DNA of 64,000 nucleotides, taken from contig NZ_LT800494.1 in NCBI RefSeq assembly GCF_900166665.1, positions 2,480,009 through 2,544,008 on the forward strand, given 5' to 3'. This document shows, in pieces, positions 52,080 through 61,484 of the stretch (within the stretch, counting starts at the first letter, position 1; each line of letters opens with the position of its first letter). A program made the translations under genes and the position numbers. A model generated the notes under the pieces. It had not been told where the DNA came from and searched no databases. It saw only the letters and a program-made list of their open reading frames with translations. The DNA comes from Cytobacillus gottheilii. Its GTDB lineage: Bacteria; Bacillota; Bacilli; Bacillales; Cytobacillaceae.

Positions 52080-52881
52080 TCACATCCATCATTCTGATGG
52101 TGCTCATATTGAACATACAGTTGGCATACTGCCTCAGCTCCTCTTAGTCTTGCCGTTTGTGCTGGGTTTGGTGCTGTATATCCTTGCTGTTGTGTTTTCA
52201 AACAAAAAGCACAAAACATGGCCCATTTATCGGACTGTTTGCTGGATTTTAGGCGTTTTTTTCGCTGTCATTTCAGTAGCAGGACCTTTAGCCATTCGTG
52301 CACATACCGATTTTACCGCTCACATGTTTGGCCATTTATTATTGGGGATGTTAGCACCTTTGCTCATGGCGTTGGCTGCGCCGATGACACTGATGTTTCG
52401 CACAGTAAACGTACCGCTGGCAAGAAGATTTTCAAAGCTGCTAAAAAGCTGGCCATCACGAATGCTGACGAATCCCGTTATGGCCTCCCTTCTTAATATT
52501 GGAGGGCTATGGATCCTGTACACAACCGATCTATACTCCCTAATGCACCAATATATTCTTTTGCATCTACTCATTCATTTTCACGTATTTGCGGCTGGAT
52601 ATCTATTTACCATCTCAATGATTTATATCGATCCGATTTTCCATCGAACTTCATTTAGATACCGTTTAGTTGTATTTATTGTTGCGTTAGCTGGCCATGG
52701 TATTTTATCTAAGTTCATTTATGGAAATCCGCCGAATGGAGTGCCTGCTGATCAGGCAGAACTTGGCGGCATGGTGATGTATTATGGCGGCGACATCATT
52801 GATGTTATGATCATCTTTATCCTTTGTATGCAATGGTTTAAATCAGCTCGCCCGCGAATAAAAATTGCGATTAATCAATAA
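52066..52881 (+). CDS. CtaG-like cytochrome c oxidase assembly protein
   Basis: 271 residues with seven helices and a His-rich N-terminus (NHIHHSDGAHIEH). AHMFGHLLLGMLAPLLMALAAP, LLIHFHVFAAGYLF and GHGILSKFIYG hold conserved His residues. This is the CtaG_caa3 family, needed for assembly of caa3 oxidase in Bacillus subtilis. The ATG at 52066 follows AAGGATG inside the end of the DUF2243 gene. Also near YozB/CtaM-type functions; no oxidase subunit genes are in the window. Confidence 0.9.
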   Translation: MNILNHIHHSDGAHIEHTVGILPQLLLVLPFVLGLVLYILAVVFSNKKHKTWPIYRTVCWILGVFFAVISVAGPLAIRAHTDFTAHMFGHLLLGMLAPLLMALAAPMTLMFRTVNVPLARRFSKLLKSWPSRMLTNPVMASLLNIGGLWILYTTDLYSLMHQYILLHLLIHFHVFAAGYLFTISMIYIDPIFHRTSFRYRLVVFIVALAGHGILSKFIYGNPPNGVPADQAELGGMVMYYGGDIIDVMIIFILCMQWFKSARPRIKIAINQ

Positions 52882-52961
52882 TGATTTTTACCAGTTTGTC
52901 CAAACCATCCAGTGATTTTGAGCGTTTACTATAGTATTAATGACGTCAAAGGATGAGATGG

Positions 52962-53609
52962 ATGAAGTTACAGGATATAAAAGGTGCTTACGATGTTATT
53001 GTGAGTATTGGGAATGCTTGTAATCCAGCTATGGAATTAAAGCGGCTAGGCTTAAGATCATTTTCCGGGCCTTTAGATTGGAGTGTTTCCAGTTCGCTTT
53101 TAAATGTAAGCAAGTTATTTGAGCATCGTTTCCGGGGATTTATGGAGCATAGCAACATGAAGTTAATGGATGAGGTTGGCGGGTACATGGAAGATGGCGT
53201 AGATCAATTCAGAAAGTCTTATTTTCTAAAAGATGAAATTTATGACGTCCTCTCTGTTCATGATTTTCCTGTCAACGACCAAAACGATTGGACACTAGGC
53301 TATAATTCTTTTAATGAAAAAAAAGAAAGACGGGTAGAACGCTATCTTCATAAAATTCATACTGGAAATCGGGTTCTGCTTGTGCGCTGGTTTGGGGATT
53401 ATGAAGGAGCAGCACAGCTTGAAAAGGTATTAAAAGATTTTGTAACAGGTGATTTCAGAATCCTACTTCTCTACCCAGTAGATGGATTACCTGAAATAAG
53501 AGAAGTCGATTGGGGACTTCAGCATGTATGTGTGGTTGAGGTGCCAAATGAGCCGACAAATCAAGGGATATGGGATTATGTATTGAGTGGGGTTTCATTG
53601 GAACAATGA
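52962..53609 (+). CDS. DUF1796 putative cysteine peptidase, copy 2
   Basis: 215 residues. YDVIVSIGNAC (Cys at residue 20), LRSFSGPLDWS, then VHDFP and WTLGYNSFNEKKERRVERYL match DUF1796 and align with copy 1 (25582-26205) from the first residue. The Cys and His of a papain-like dyad are present. ATG at 52962 with AAAGGAT upstream. Far from the sugar island, but its upstream region has TTGTCCAAAC (52896-52905), as before two island genes. Confidence 0.85.
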   Translation: MKLQDIKGAYDVIVSIGNACNPAMELKRLGLRSFSGPLDWSVSSSLLNVSKLFEHRFRGFMEHSNMKLMDEVGGYMEDGVDQFRKSYFLKDEIYDVLSVHDFPVNDQNDWTLGYNSFNEKKERRVERYLHKIHTGNRVLLVRWFGDYEGAAQLEKVLKDFVTGDFRILLLYPVDGLPEIREVDWGLQHVCVVEVPNEPTNQGIWDYVLSGVSLEQ

Positions 53610-53618
53610 GTAGTTAAA

Positions 53619-53683
53619 GCAAAGAGCTATGAAGCGTAAAGTGAATTTGGAAGCTTTTCGATTTTTTGCGCTCTTTGCTTTTG
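53619..53683 (+). terminator. Long-loop terminator after the second DUF1796 gene
   Basis: GCAAAGAGC and GCTCTTTGC form a perfect 9-bp stem around about 46 bases, followed by TTTTGGG. Moderate support because of the long loop. Confidence 0.5.
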
Positions 53684-53699
53684 GGTTTACATAATATTA

Positions 53700-53888
53700 T
53701 TATCTTATACTTCGAACAATTAATAATATCACACCGGCAATCAAAGTGCCCATCAGCAGAATTGTTCCCAATCCCGTACTATATACAAAATACACCTTTG
53801 TGTTCATGATTACGTTTACGATTAAAAGGACAAAAATGACACAGCAGACAGCCACAAGAATACGATGATCCATCCTTCGCCTCAACAC
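53700..53888 (-). CDS. Small two-helix membrane protein
   Basis: About 62 residues: LRRRMDHR, then helix 1 (ILVAVCCVIFVLLIVNVIM) and helix 2 (GTILLMGTLIAGVILLIV), ending RSIR. GTG at 53888 follows AAAGGAG; the ATG at 53873 is the alternative. Unrecognised. Confidence 0.55.
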   Translation of the reverse strand: MLRRRMDHRILVAVCCVIFVLLIVNVIMNTKVYFVYSTGLGTILLMGTLIAGVILLIVRSIR

Positions 53889-54037
53889 TCCAGCTCCTTT
53901 CATACAGAAAAGTGCAGGCAACCTGCATTAAAGGGAAAACGGTGTCTTTATTTCATGCCTATGTCGGATGGATCTTGTATTATTCACATATTTTCATATG
54001 AAGTGCTTTACTAGGAAATAGTGTGTTTCTGTGTTTC

Positions 54038-54135
54038 TCATTCCCCAGCTCTCATGATGGTTGGTATTTTGGGAATTACTTCGCCGTTCTCCTTCCCCAA
54101 TTCTATTAATGACGGGCATTTCGGGAAGTACTCTC
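54038..54135. repeat. Two-copy imperfect direct repeat
   Basis: TTCCCCAGCTCTCATGATGG … ATTTTGGGAATTACTT and TTCCCCAATTCTATTAATGAC … ATTTCGGGAAGTACTC are two units about 49 bases apart, each with a small TTCCC/GGGAA inverted pair. In the gene-free interval between the small membrane gene and the ClbS-like gene. Confidence 0.5.
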
Positions 54136-54187
54136 TACCTTTCTATCTTACAATCTTCTTCATTTTTTTAATTAACAGGAAGATCGT

Positions 54188-54718
54188 TTAATTCTTTTGA
54201 CCAACTTTATTCCTTTTCAAATGATTTTCATATTTTTTAATGATTTTATTGGCCCAAACATAGTGGCTGGAGGTGTTCGCAACAAAATAGGCTCCGAGTG
54301 AGCTTGTGCCTGTCCATTTGTAATACTTCTTTGTAAAAAGCTCTTCATTTGTATGAGATTCAATGAGTTCCATCATTCGTTCATGACTTTCTTTTACTAA
54401 GTCAATCCCGACAGATAATTCGGTTCTCGAATATTTCTCCTGAATGGATCGGTTCAAATCGGGTGTTGTTCTCCATGTATACCCTACTGCGGGCATAGCG
54501 GGTTTTTCCCCATTCATTCCGGTCGTATACCAATTTTCTAAGAACAAATGCCATTCATGCAGATGGCAGATCAGATCACGAATCGAACGATTTAAACCTG
54601 GAAATTCGAATTCGTTTGTTCTTAGTGGTTCTGGGATTGACTGAATACGTTGAAATAGTTCAGCGAAATGATCATTGCTCGCCTGGATTAGGTCTTCTTT
54701 ATTTTGCGGTCTGGCCAT
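54188..54718 (-). CDS. ClbS/DfsB family four-helix bundle protein
   Basis: 176 residues. ARPQNKEDLIQASNDHFAEL, LICHLHEWHLFLENWY, VGYTWRTTPDLN and SSHYVWANKIIKKY match the ClbS/DfsB family, related to DinB. ClbS of colibactin producers is a cyclopropane hydrolase that protects DNA; most Bacillus members are uncharacterised. ATG with GGAGGAG. Monocistronic. Confidence 0.9.
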   Translation of the reverse strand: MARPQNKEDLIQASNDHFAELFQRIQSIPEPLRTNEFEFPGLNRSIRDLICHLHEWHLFLENWYTTGMNGEKPAMPAVGYTWRTTPDLNRSIQEKYSRTELSVGIDLVKESHERMMELIESHTNEELFTKKYYKWTGTSSLGAYFVANTSSHYVWANKIIKKYENHLKRNKVGQKN

Positions 54719-54798
54719 CGGTCTTCTCCTCCTCTTATAACTCTCCTTCCATTGTACCTTTTTATTGATGATGTTTTGTGCAATTTTTCTTACTATTC

Positions 54799-56181
54799 CT
54801 AAATATTCCTTTTTAAAATTTCTACGCCTTTTTTCAGCTCTTCCACTGTTATTCCTCCATAGCCTAAGACAATTTTATCTCCATGACTTCCTTTGTTCAG
54901 CGCAAAATTTTCGACAGGGTAAATTTTAATCCCTTCCTGCATCAGCTTTTCGCATAATTCTTTTGTAAAAGTGATGCCTGGAAATTGGGCGACGATATGC
55001 ATTCCTGCTGCTTTTCCAATGACATGGACAGATGGAAAAGCTTGATGCAGCGCATCTGTCAGAACCTTTCTTCGTTCTATATAGATTTTTTTCATTTTCC
55101 GTACATGTTTGTCAAGATGCCCTTCATCAATAAAGCGTGCGAGTGCATATTGCTCAATGGATGACGTATGCCGATCTGAATACCACTTTAAACTGTAAAA
55201 AGGTTCAATTAGAGGTTTCGGTAGAACCACATATCCGATCCGTAATGCAGGAGATAAAATTTTACTAAAGGTTCCTACATAAATGACCGAGTCAGGATCA
55301 AGTCCCTGTATGGATGGAACAGAACCTCCTTCATAGGTGAATTCACTATCATAATCATCTTCTACTATATAGCTGTCCATTTTCCGGGCATATTCTAGCA
55401 GCTGAACTCTTCTTTGAATCGTTAATGTCCCGCCGAGCGGAAACTGGTGTGAGGGAATGACAAATGTAAAACTTGGCCGCTTTTCAGGCAATAATGCCGG
55501 CTGAATGCCTTCATGATCGGCTGCTACAGGATAAATGGAGGCGTCTGCATTTGTAAAAATATTTCTCATTTCATCTGTCACCGGGTCCTCCACCGCAATA
55601 AAGTCATCCTTTTTCACTAGCAGCTCTGTGATGAGTTTTAATGCCTGAGTTGCACCAGATGTGATAACGATTTGAGAGTGATCACAGATTACACCGCGGG
55701 CTCTTCTTAAATAATTGACTAACACCTTTCTTAAGGACAAAACACCACAAGGATCTCCATAGCCAAATATGGAGGATGGAGCATCCAGACAAACATCTTT
55801 TGTTAATTGAGCCCATTTTTTTCTAGGAAAATGGTCAATTGCAGGATTTCCTCCTTTAAAATCAATAAAAGTTGGCTGTTTTTCAAACATAATCCCTTGC
55901 GGCGTTATGCTTCCCCCTTTTTTCGCAGCTTTAATGGATGCCCCTTTAGCAACAAAGGTACCGCTTTTCGGAATTACTTCCAGATAGCCTTCTGATAGTA
56001 AGCGATCATATGCTTCAATAACAATATTACGTGAAATATGCAAACTGCCTGCAACCTCTCGAGTTGAAAAAATGCGCTCTCCCTCGTGGAGCTCATCATT
56101 TAAAATAAGGGATCTAATTTGCTCATATAACTGCTGTGTTAAGGTGACGCTGCTTTGCCGATTCAAGTCTTTTAGTATCAT
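54799..56181 (-). CDS. MocR/GabR-type PLP-dependent regulator
   Basis: 460 residues. N-terminal GntR winged helix (about 10-75, LYEQIRSLILNDELHEGERIFSTREVAGSL) fused to a fold-type I aminotransferase domain. PLP Lys is in VGTFSKILSPALRIGY; VEDDYDSEFTYEG and TSGATQALKL are also typical. Usually senses an amino compound and controls a neighbouring gene. It is divergent from a racemase gene, with an inverted repeat between them (56200-56243), so that gene is the likely target. AAAGGAG before the ATG. Confidence 0.94.
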   Translation of the reverse strand: MILKDLNRQSSVTLTQQLYEQIRSLILNDELHEGERIFSTREVAGSLHISRNIVIEAYDRLLSEGYLEVIPKSGTFVAKGASIKAAKKGGSITPQGIMFEKQPTFIDFKGGNPAIDHFPRKKWAQLTKDVCLDAPSSIFGYGDPCGVLSLRKVLVNYLRRARGVICDHSQIVITSGATQALKLITELLVKKDDFIAVEDPVTDEMRNIFTNADASIYPVAADHEGIQPALLPEKRPSFTFVIPSHQFPLGGTLTIQRRVQLLEYARKMDSYIVEDDYDSEFTYEGGSVPSIQGLDPDSVIYVGTFSKILSPALRIGYVVLPKPLIEPFYSLKWYSDRHTSSIEQYALARFIDEGHLDKHVRKMKKIYIERRKVLTDALHQAFPSVHVIGKAAGMHIVAQFPGITFTKELCEKLMQEGIKIYPVENFALNKGSHGDKIVLGYGGITVEELKKGVEILKRNI

Positions 56182-56199
56182 ACTGATGCTCCTTTAAAC

Positions 56200-56243
56200 T
56201 GGTACTATAAAATTAACCGTTTTCTGGATCTATTATAATACCA
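56200..56243. promoter_or_regulatory. Inverted repeat between mocR-like and racemase genes
   Basis: TGGTACTATAA (56200-56210) and TTATAATACCA (56233-56243) are imperfect inverted arms (one central mismatch) centred between divergent starts. The right arm holds TATAAT (56234-56239), which may be the -10 of the racemase gene. A probable MocR operator. Confidence 0.55.
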
Positions 56244-56288
56244 GATTAACATGATACGATGATGAAAAAAATAGAGGAGCGTTTAAAT

Positions 56289-56996
56289 ATGAAAACAATC
56301 GGATTAATTGGCGGCTTAAGCTGGGAATCAACAAGTGAATATTACCGGATTATCAATACAGCGGTGAAAAATAAGTTCGGCGGCTTGCATTCAGCAAAAT
56401 GCTTGATACACTCCTTCAATTTTGAAGAGATAGCGGATATGCAAAGAACCGGGAAATGGAAGGAAGCAACGGAAAGTATGGTGGAAGCGGCAGTCAAGCT
56501 AGAACAAGCTGGTGCAGAAGTCATCGTGATTTGTACGAATACCATGCATAAAATGGCGAAGGAAGTTCAAGAGGCTGTTTCTGTTCCCCTCATTCATATA
56601 GCAGAATCAACAGCATCAGCCATTAAACAGCAAAATTTAAAAAAGGTAGCTCTGCTTGGAACGGCATTTACAATGGAACAACCATTTTACAAAGACATCC
56701 TCTCTAAACACGAAATTGAAACGATCATTCCAAATGAGGCTGATCGCCAAATGGTACACAGTGTGATTTTCGATGAGCTTTGTCAGGGCAGATTTTTAGA
56801 AGAATCCCGGGTGAAATACCAAGAATTAATTTCAAAATTGGAAGCTGAAGGCGCAGAAGGCGTTATCTTGGGCTGCACTGAAATTCCGCTGCTCATTCAG
56901 CAGAAACATAGCAGCCTTCCTCTATTGGATACCACATATCTGCATGCAATGGCTGCAATTGAATATGCGATGGAGTTGGAGTTTTATTCTGCTTGA
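56289..56996 (+). CDS. Aspartate/glutamate racemase family protein
   Basis: 235 residues. MKTIGLIGGLSWESTSEYYR is the signature of the RacX/YgeA-type amino acid racemase. The two catalytic Cys are in VICTNTMHKM and LGCTEIPLL. ATG at 56289 with AGAGGAG. Broad-specificity racemases of this group make D-amino acids, some released at stationary phase. Divergent from the MocR regulator. Confidence 0.93.
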   Translation: MKTIGLIGGLSWESTSEYYRIINTAVKNKFGGLHSAKCLIHSFNFEEIADMQRTGKWKEATESMVEAAVKLEQAGAEVIVICTNTMHKMAKEVQEAVSVPLIHIAESTASAIKQQNLKKVALLGTAFTMEQPFYKDILSKHEIETIIPNEADRQMVHSVIFDELCQGRFLEESRVKYQELISKLEAEGAEGVILGCTEIPLLIQQKHSSLPLLDTTYLHAMAAIEYAMELEFYSA

Positions 56997-57026
56997 TTGG
57001 GGAGTTTGGGTAGATGCAATAATCGC

Positions 57027-57699
57027 GGATTAACGACTGAAGTGTACGAATTTGTATGAGGTGGGTCGTTAAAACCTTGCGTTAACGACCGAAGTGCTTG
57101 AATTAGCCTGAGTTGGGTTGTTAAAACCTTGGGTTAACGACCCAAGTGCTTCGATCGACCTGTATTGGGTCGTTAAAACTCTGGGTTAACTACCCAAGTG
57201 CTTCGATCGACCTGTGTTGCGTCGTTAAAGTACTGGATTAACGACCGAAGTGCTTGGATTGGTCTGAGTTGGGTCGTTAAAACCCTGGGTTAACTACCCA
57301 AGTGCTTCGATTGGTCTGAGTTGGGTCGTTAAAACCCTGGGTTAACTACCCAAGTGCACGAATCGCACCAAGTTGGGTCGTTAAAACTCTGGATTAACGA
57401 CTCAAGTGCACGAATCGCACCAAGGTGGGTCGTTAAAACCCTGGGTTAACGACCCAAGTGCTTCGACCGACCTGAGTTGGGTCGTTAAAACTCTGGATTA
57501 ACGACCGAAGTGCTTCGATCGACCTGAGTTGGGTTGTTAAAACACTGAATTAACGACCCAAGTGCACGAATCACACCAAGGTGGGTCGTTAAAACACTGA
57601 ATTAACGACCCAAGTGCTTCGATTGAGCTTAGTTGGGTTGTTAAAACTCTGGGTTAACGACCGAAATACCTAAATTACTCTAAGTTAGGTAGTAAAAAC
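57027..57699. repeat. 52-bp tandem repeat, 13 units, each a hairpin
   Basis: Thirteen contiguous units of 52 bp between convergent genes. Each has arms TTAACGACCCAA and TTGGGTCGTTAA around about 19 bases, then a spacer AAACYCTGGG. The middle has two main forms, CTTCGATCGACCTG and CACGAATCGCACCA, that alternate without order. Mutations in arms (CGACCG, CTACCC) are scattered. The last unit is the most diverged. It codes for nothing I can support. Confidence 0.9.
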
Positions 57700-57731
57700 T
57701 AATACAGGGGCAATCTTGCCCCTGTATTTAA
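57700..57731. terminator. Bidirectional terminator
   Basis: AATACAGGGGCAA and TTGCCCCTGTATT form a perfect 13-bp stem with a two-base gap, ending TTTAACG. It closes the interval between the racemase gene and the convergent membrane protein gene. Confidence 0.85.
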
Positions 57732-57781
57732 CGTATAAATTCACACATTCCCCCGCCCCATCCCAAACAAAATCACTAGAT

Positions 57782-58270
57782 TCAAATTACCCCATTACCT
57801 CGATACCCCTTCCTTTTTCCGCTTAAAGGAACCAACACCCCTATCACAATCGTTAAAACCACAAATGCAATAAAGGTATTAATAGTAAAATACTGGTTAT
57901 TCACATGAATAGATAAAAACACTGCGATATCCTGGATGTACTCTTCATCAGCATAGCCAAATTGCTCCCTATATCCCTGTCTCATCTCATCAACGTACCG
58001 CACAAAAGACCAGCGCTGATACATAACGGCACTTGCGCAATAGGCGCTACCAGCGACAGCAATTATCCACTTCTTCTTTTTAGAAAGCCCGTGAAAGATC
58101 CCTCTCCAAAACATAATCAGATAGAATAAGATAAACGGCAGCAATAGAACAAAGAGAATAGCAGGATTTCCATTGCCAGAACTGCTACCTGGAGCTGGTG
58201 TCATCAAATTTGAAAAGATAAATCCTCCAGCTGTAAATAGGAGAACAGTAATCAGCATCCCGAATTTCAC
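57782..58270 (-). CDS. Membrane protein of unknown function, 162 aa
   Basis: Four hydrophobic helices (about 4-22, 34-57, 69-86, 128-150) and an extracytoplasmic loop with RWSFVRYVDEMRQGYREQFGYADEEY. GTG start with GGAGGT ten bases upstream. It lies 30 bases downstream of the 2-hydroxyacid dehydrogenase gene on the same strand and may be cotranscribed. Unrecognised. Confidence 0.7.
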   Translation of the reverse strand: MKFGMLITVLLFTAGGFIFSNLMTPAPGSSSGNGNPAILFVLLLPFILFYLIMFWRGIFHGLSKKKKWIIAVAGSAYCASAVMYQRWSFVRYVDEMRQGYREQFGYADEEYIQDIAVFLSIHVNNQYFTINTFIAFVVLTIVIGVLVPLSGKRKGYRGNGVI

Positions 58271-58300
58271 AATAACATCGACCTCCAGAAAACGAATAGC

Positions 58301-59248
58301 TTAATGAACGACAAACAGCAGTTCTTCCTCTGCAATAAACCGCTGAATATTATCAATCGTAATTGTGCTGATGTTAACGATTGCTTCGTAGGTTGCACCG
58401 CCAATATGTGGAGTTGCGATAACGTTTGGCAGCAGGGATAGCTCATTACGCGGTGGCTCTACTTCAAATACATCAAGAGCTGCACCTCGAATTCCGCCAT
58501 TTTTAAGCGCTTCTACTAAATCTCCTTCATGAATCAGACCGCCGCGCGAGATGTTGATTAAAAAGGCACTGGATTTCATTTTCCCTAAAGTATCTCGATT
58601 GATAAAATGCTTATTTTTACTCGTTAATGAGGTTGATAAGATTACATAATCAGATTCAGTTAATAAAGTATCCAAATCAGTAAAACGGACATTCAATTGG
58701 GCAGCGGCTTCTTCATTCTGATAATTCCCGTAAGCCATCACATCCATTGAAAACCCATTCGCACGCTTGGCAATCGCCTGCCCAATGGATCCAAAGCCGA
58801 CAATTCCCAGTTTTTTGTTATGTACTTCATTTCCAAGCGAGTTGTTCCAAACTCTCGATTTCACTTCTGCATCCTTTTGCGGAATGCTTCTAGAGCTGGC
58901 AAGCATCAAACCAAAAGCAAGATCTGCAGCAGACTCTGCATTTTGACCAGGTGCATTGCTTACAATAATCCCTTTTTCTTCTGCATAAGCTACGTCAATA
59001 TTGTCATAGCCAGCTCCGAACTTAATGATATATTTTAAATTTTGGGCTGCATCAATTACCTCACGATCAATTTTCACAACAGCCACTACAATAATATCAG
59101 CCGCTGCTGCTTCTTTAAGCAAGTCTTCCTTTCTCACTCCATCGTCGGTTTTCATCACCGTTACATTGGTGCACAACTTTTCTGTTTCTTCAATTAATTC
59201 CGGATAGGCTGCAACAAATGCATCTCTTACTAAAATTAAAGCGTTCAT
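58301..59248 (-). CDS. D-isomer-specific 2-hydroxyacid dehydrogenase
   Basis: 315 residues, SerA/Ddh-like. NAD motif IVGFGSIGQAIAKRA, the catalytic Arg in NISRGGLIHEGDLV, Glu in DVFEVEPP and His in ATPHIGGATYEA are intact. It lacks the ACT domain of full SerA enzymes. Reduces a 2-oxoacid or oxidises a 2-hydroxyacid such as 3-phosphoglycerate; the substrate is not certain. ATG with AAAGGGG. Confidence 0.93.
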   Translation of the reverse strand: MNALILVRDAFVAAYPELIEETEKLCTNVTVMKTDDGVRKEDLLKEAAAADIIVVAVVKIDREVIDAAQNLKYIIKFGAGYDNIDVAYAEEKGIIVSNAPGQNAESAADLAFGLMLASSRSIPQKDAEVKSRVWNNSLGNEVHNKKLGIVGFGSIGQAIAKRANGFSMDVMAYGNYQNEEAAAQLNVRFTDLDTLLTESDYVILSTSLTSKNKHFINRDTLGKMKSSAFLINISRGGLIHEGDLVEALKNGGIRGAALDVFEVEPPRNELSLLPNVIATPHIGGATYEAIVNISTITIDNIQRFIAEEELLFVVH

Positions 59249-59364
59249 TCTAGTACCCCTTTTACATTCATTTTTCTTTTTTCATTATAAACAAACATAA
59301 CGTTATTAACAGAATTTATAAAGTCTAACGCTTAACTAAAGTTGCACATTCCCTTTCTAAAAAT

Positions 59365-59598
59365 TAGGCTGTTTTCGTAAACATTGTTGCTGTGAACTTA
59401 AATGAGTAGAAGTTGATTTCCGCTCCAGGCGCTCGCTTTCCGCGGGTGGGCGCTGAGCCTCCCTCGTCACTTGCGCTCCTGCGGGGTCTCACCTATCCCA
59501 CTTCTCCCGCAGGAGTCTCGCACCTTCTGCTCCAATCAACTAGTCTGTTATCAAATAGAAAACTTATCAAAAAACAACAAACTTTTAGAAAAGAGCTA
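59365..59598 (+). repeat. Family-2 element, near-complete copy
   Basis: Starts TTAGGCTGTTTTCGTAAACATT and ends ACAACAAACTTTTAGAAAAGA then GCT. Core CTCGCTTTCCGCGGGTGGG to CTCCCGCAGGAGTCTCG with CTCCTGCGGGGTC. Sits between the dehydrogenase start and the end of the ABC gene. Confidence 0.85.
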
Positions 59599-59630
59599 AA
59601 GATAAAAAAGCAGGAGAGCATCTCCCCTGC

Positions 59631-61484
59631 TCATCCTGCTTCTGCACTTGAAAACTGACTATAGTAAAGGTCAGCATAAAATCCATTTTGTTCTAACAGT
59701 TCATGATGATTTCCCTGCTCAATCACTTGACCATCTTTCATGACGAGAATAAGGTCTGCATCCTGAATCGTAGATAAACGGTGGGCGATGACAAAGCTTG
59801 TTCGTCCTTCCATCAAGGTGTTCATTGCCTGTTGAATCAGACGCTCTGTACGTGTATCTACACTTGAAGTGGCTTCGTCTAAAATCATAATGGCTGGGTC
59901 AGCAAGAATGGCCCTAGCAATCGTTAATAGCTGCTTTTGTCCTTGTGAGATATTCGAAACCTCTTCATTCAACACAGTATCATATCCATCTGGCAGTGTG
60001 CGGATAAAGTGATCTGCTCTTGCTGCGACCGCCGCTTTTACAATTTCTTCTTCCGTTACATCGCCGTTTTTTCCGTAAGCTATATTATCACGTATCGTTC
60101 CATTAAATAGCCATGTATCCTGAAGAACCATGCCGAAATTCTGACGAAGATTTCCTCTGTTCACTTTTGAAATATCTTGATGATCAATCATAATCTTTCC
60201 GCCTTTTAACTCGTAAAAACGCATAAGCAAATTGATTAAGGTGGTTTTCCCGGCACCTGTAGGTCCAACAATGGCGACAGTCTGACCTGGTGCAACCTCA
60301 ATATTCATATCTTTAATCAGCAATTCTTCTCCGTAGCCAAAGTCTACATGTTCAAATGAAACAGCACCTTCCTGGATTTTGTCCATATTATGCTCTGTAA
60401 CATTTTCTTCTTCTTCATCCAGCACTTCAAACACACGCTCAACTGCTGCAACAGTTGCCTGAACGATATTGGCAATATTAGCTGTTTGCGTGACAGGCTG
60501 TGTAAATTGCTTTGAATAAGTGATGAAAGCTTGAATATCACCGATTGAAATCGAGCGATTGATAACTAATATGCCCCCGACCACACTGATGACGACATAA
60601 CTTAAATTTCCGATAAACATCATCATCGGCATCATAATGCCGGAAATAAATTGTGCCTTATAGCCCGCTTTATAGAGTGATTCGTTGACTTCATCAAAAT
60701 GATTCAGCGCTTTTTCTTCACGGCCAAATGCTTTGACGATTTGATGTCCTGTATAGGTTTCTTCAATATGGCCATTTAACTCGCCAAGTGTGCGCTGCTG
60801 TGCTGCAAAGTGGGCTTGTGACTTTTTCAAAAACGGCGTAATCACAAACATGGATAATGGCAAGCTAACAATCGAAATTAACGTTAATAAAGGACTGATG
60901 GTGAGCATCATGATAATGATTCCAACAATCGTAACAATCGATGTTATAAATTGCGTTACACTTTGCTGAAGCGTGCTCCCAATCGTATCAATATCATTGG
61001 TCACTCTGCTCAATATTTCTCCCTTTGGTCTGCCGTCAAAATACTGCAGAGGAAGTTTTTCAAGCTTTTCATTTATGTCCTCGCGCAAACGGTATACCGT
61101 TAATTGCGCAACACTGGACATGACGTACTGCTGAACAAATGTAAATAACGAGCTAATCACATAAAGACCGGCAAGGAGCAGGAGCATTTGACCGATTGCG
61201 CCAAAATCAACAGCTGCACCAGGAACGCCGGATAATTTGCCATAAATCCCTTCAAAGAGCTCCGTAATCGCATTTCCCATGATTTTCGGTCCGACAATCA
61301 TAAAGACGGTACTCAAAATCGCTGCTATAAAAACAATCAGAAGCTGTTTTCGCTGTGGTTTTAAATAGGATAACAGTCTGAACAAGGTACCTTTAAAGTC
61401 TTTTACTTTTTGGCCGCCAGGTATCATGTTTGGGTTTGGATGTTTTCTTCCAGAACCTCGCTGAGTGGTATTTTCTGAACTCAT
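59631..61484 (-). CDS. ABC exporter half, second subunit
   Basis: 617 residues. Type IV ABC exporter with six helices (about 50-345) and a C-terminal ATPase: Walker A VGPTGAGKTT, Q-loop GMVLQDTWLFNG, signature ISQGQKQLL (Leu-Ser-Gly-Gly-Gln here Ile-Ser-Gln-Gly-Gln), Walker B IMILDEATSSVDTRT. A basic N-terminal tail precedes helix 1. Overlaps the partner gene by four bases (ATGA). Canonical catalytic Glu present. Confidence 0.95.
   Translation of the reverse strand: MSSENTTQRGSGRKHPNPNMIPGGQKVKDFKGTLFRLLSYLKPQRKQLLIVFIAAILSTVFMIVGPKIMGNAITELFEGIYGKLSGVPGAAVDFGAIGQMLLLLAGLYVISSLFTFVQQYVMSSVAQLTVYRLREDINEKLEKLPLQYFDGRPKGEILSRVTNDIDTIGSTLQQSVTQFITSIVTIVGIIIMMLTISPLLTLISIVSLPLSMFVITPFLKKSQAHFAAQQRTLGELNGHIEETYTGHQIVKAFGREEKALNHFDEVNESLYKAGYKAQFISGIMMPMMMFIGNLSYVVISVVGGILVINRSISIGDIQAFITYSKQFTQPVTQTANIANIVQATVAAVERVFEVLDEEEENVTEHNMDKIQEGAVSFEHVDFGYGEELLIKDMNIEVAPGQTVAIVGPTGAGKTTLINLLMRFYELKGGKIMIDHQDISKVNRGNLRQNFGMVLQDTWLFNGTIRDNIAYGKNGDVTEEEIVKAAVAARADHFIRTLPDGYDTVLNEEVSNISQGQKQLLTIARAILADPAIMILDEATSSVDTRTERLIQQAMNTLMEGRTSFVIAHRLSTIQDADLILVMKDGQVIEQGNHHELLEQNGFYADLYYSQFSSAEAG

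Noticed and set aside
57027-57699. CRISPR array
   Set aside because: Units are contiguous 52-bp repeats whose centres are only two recurring types, not unique spacers, and there are no cas genes.
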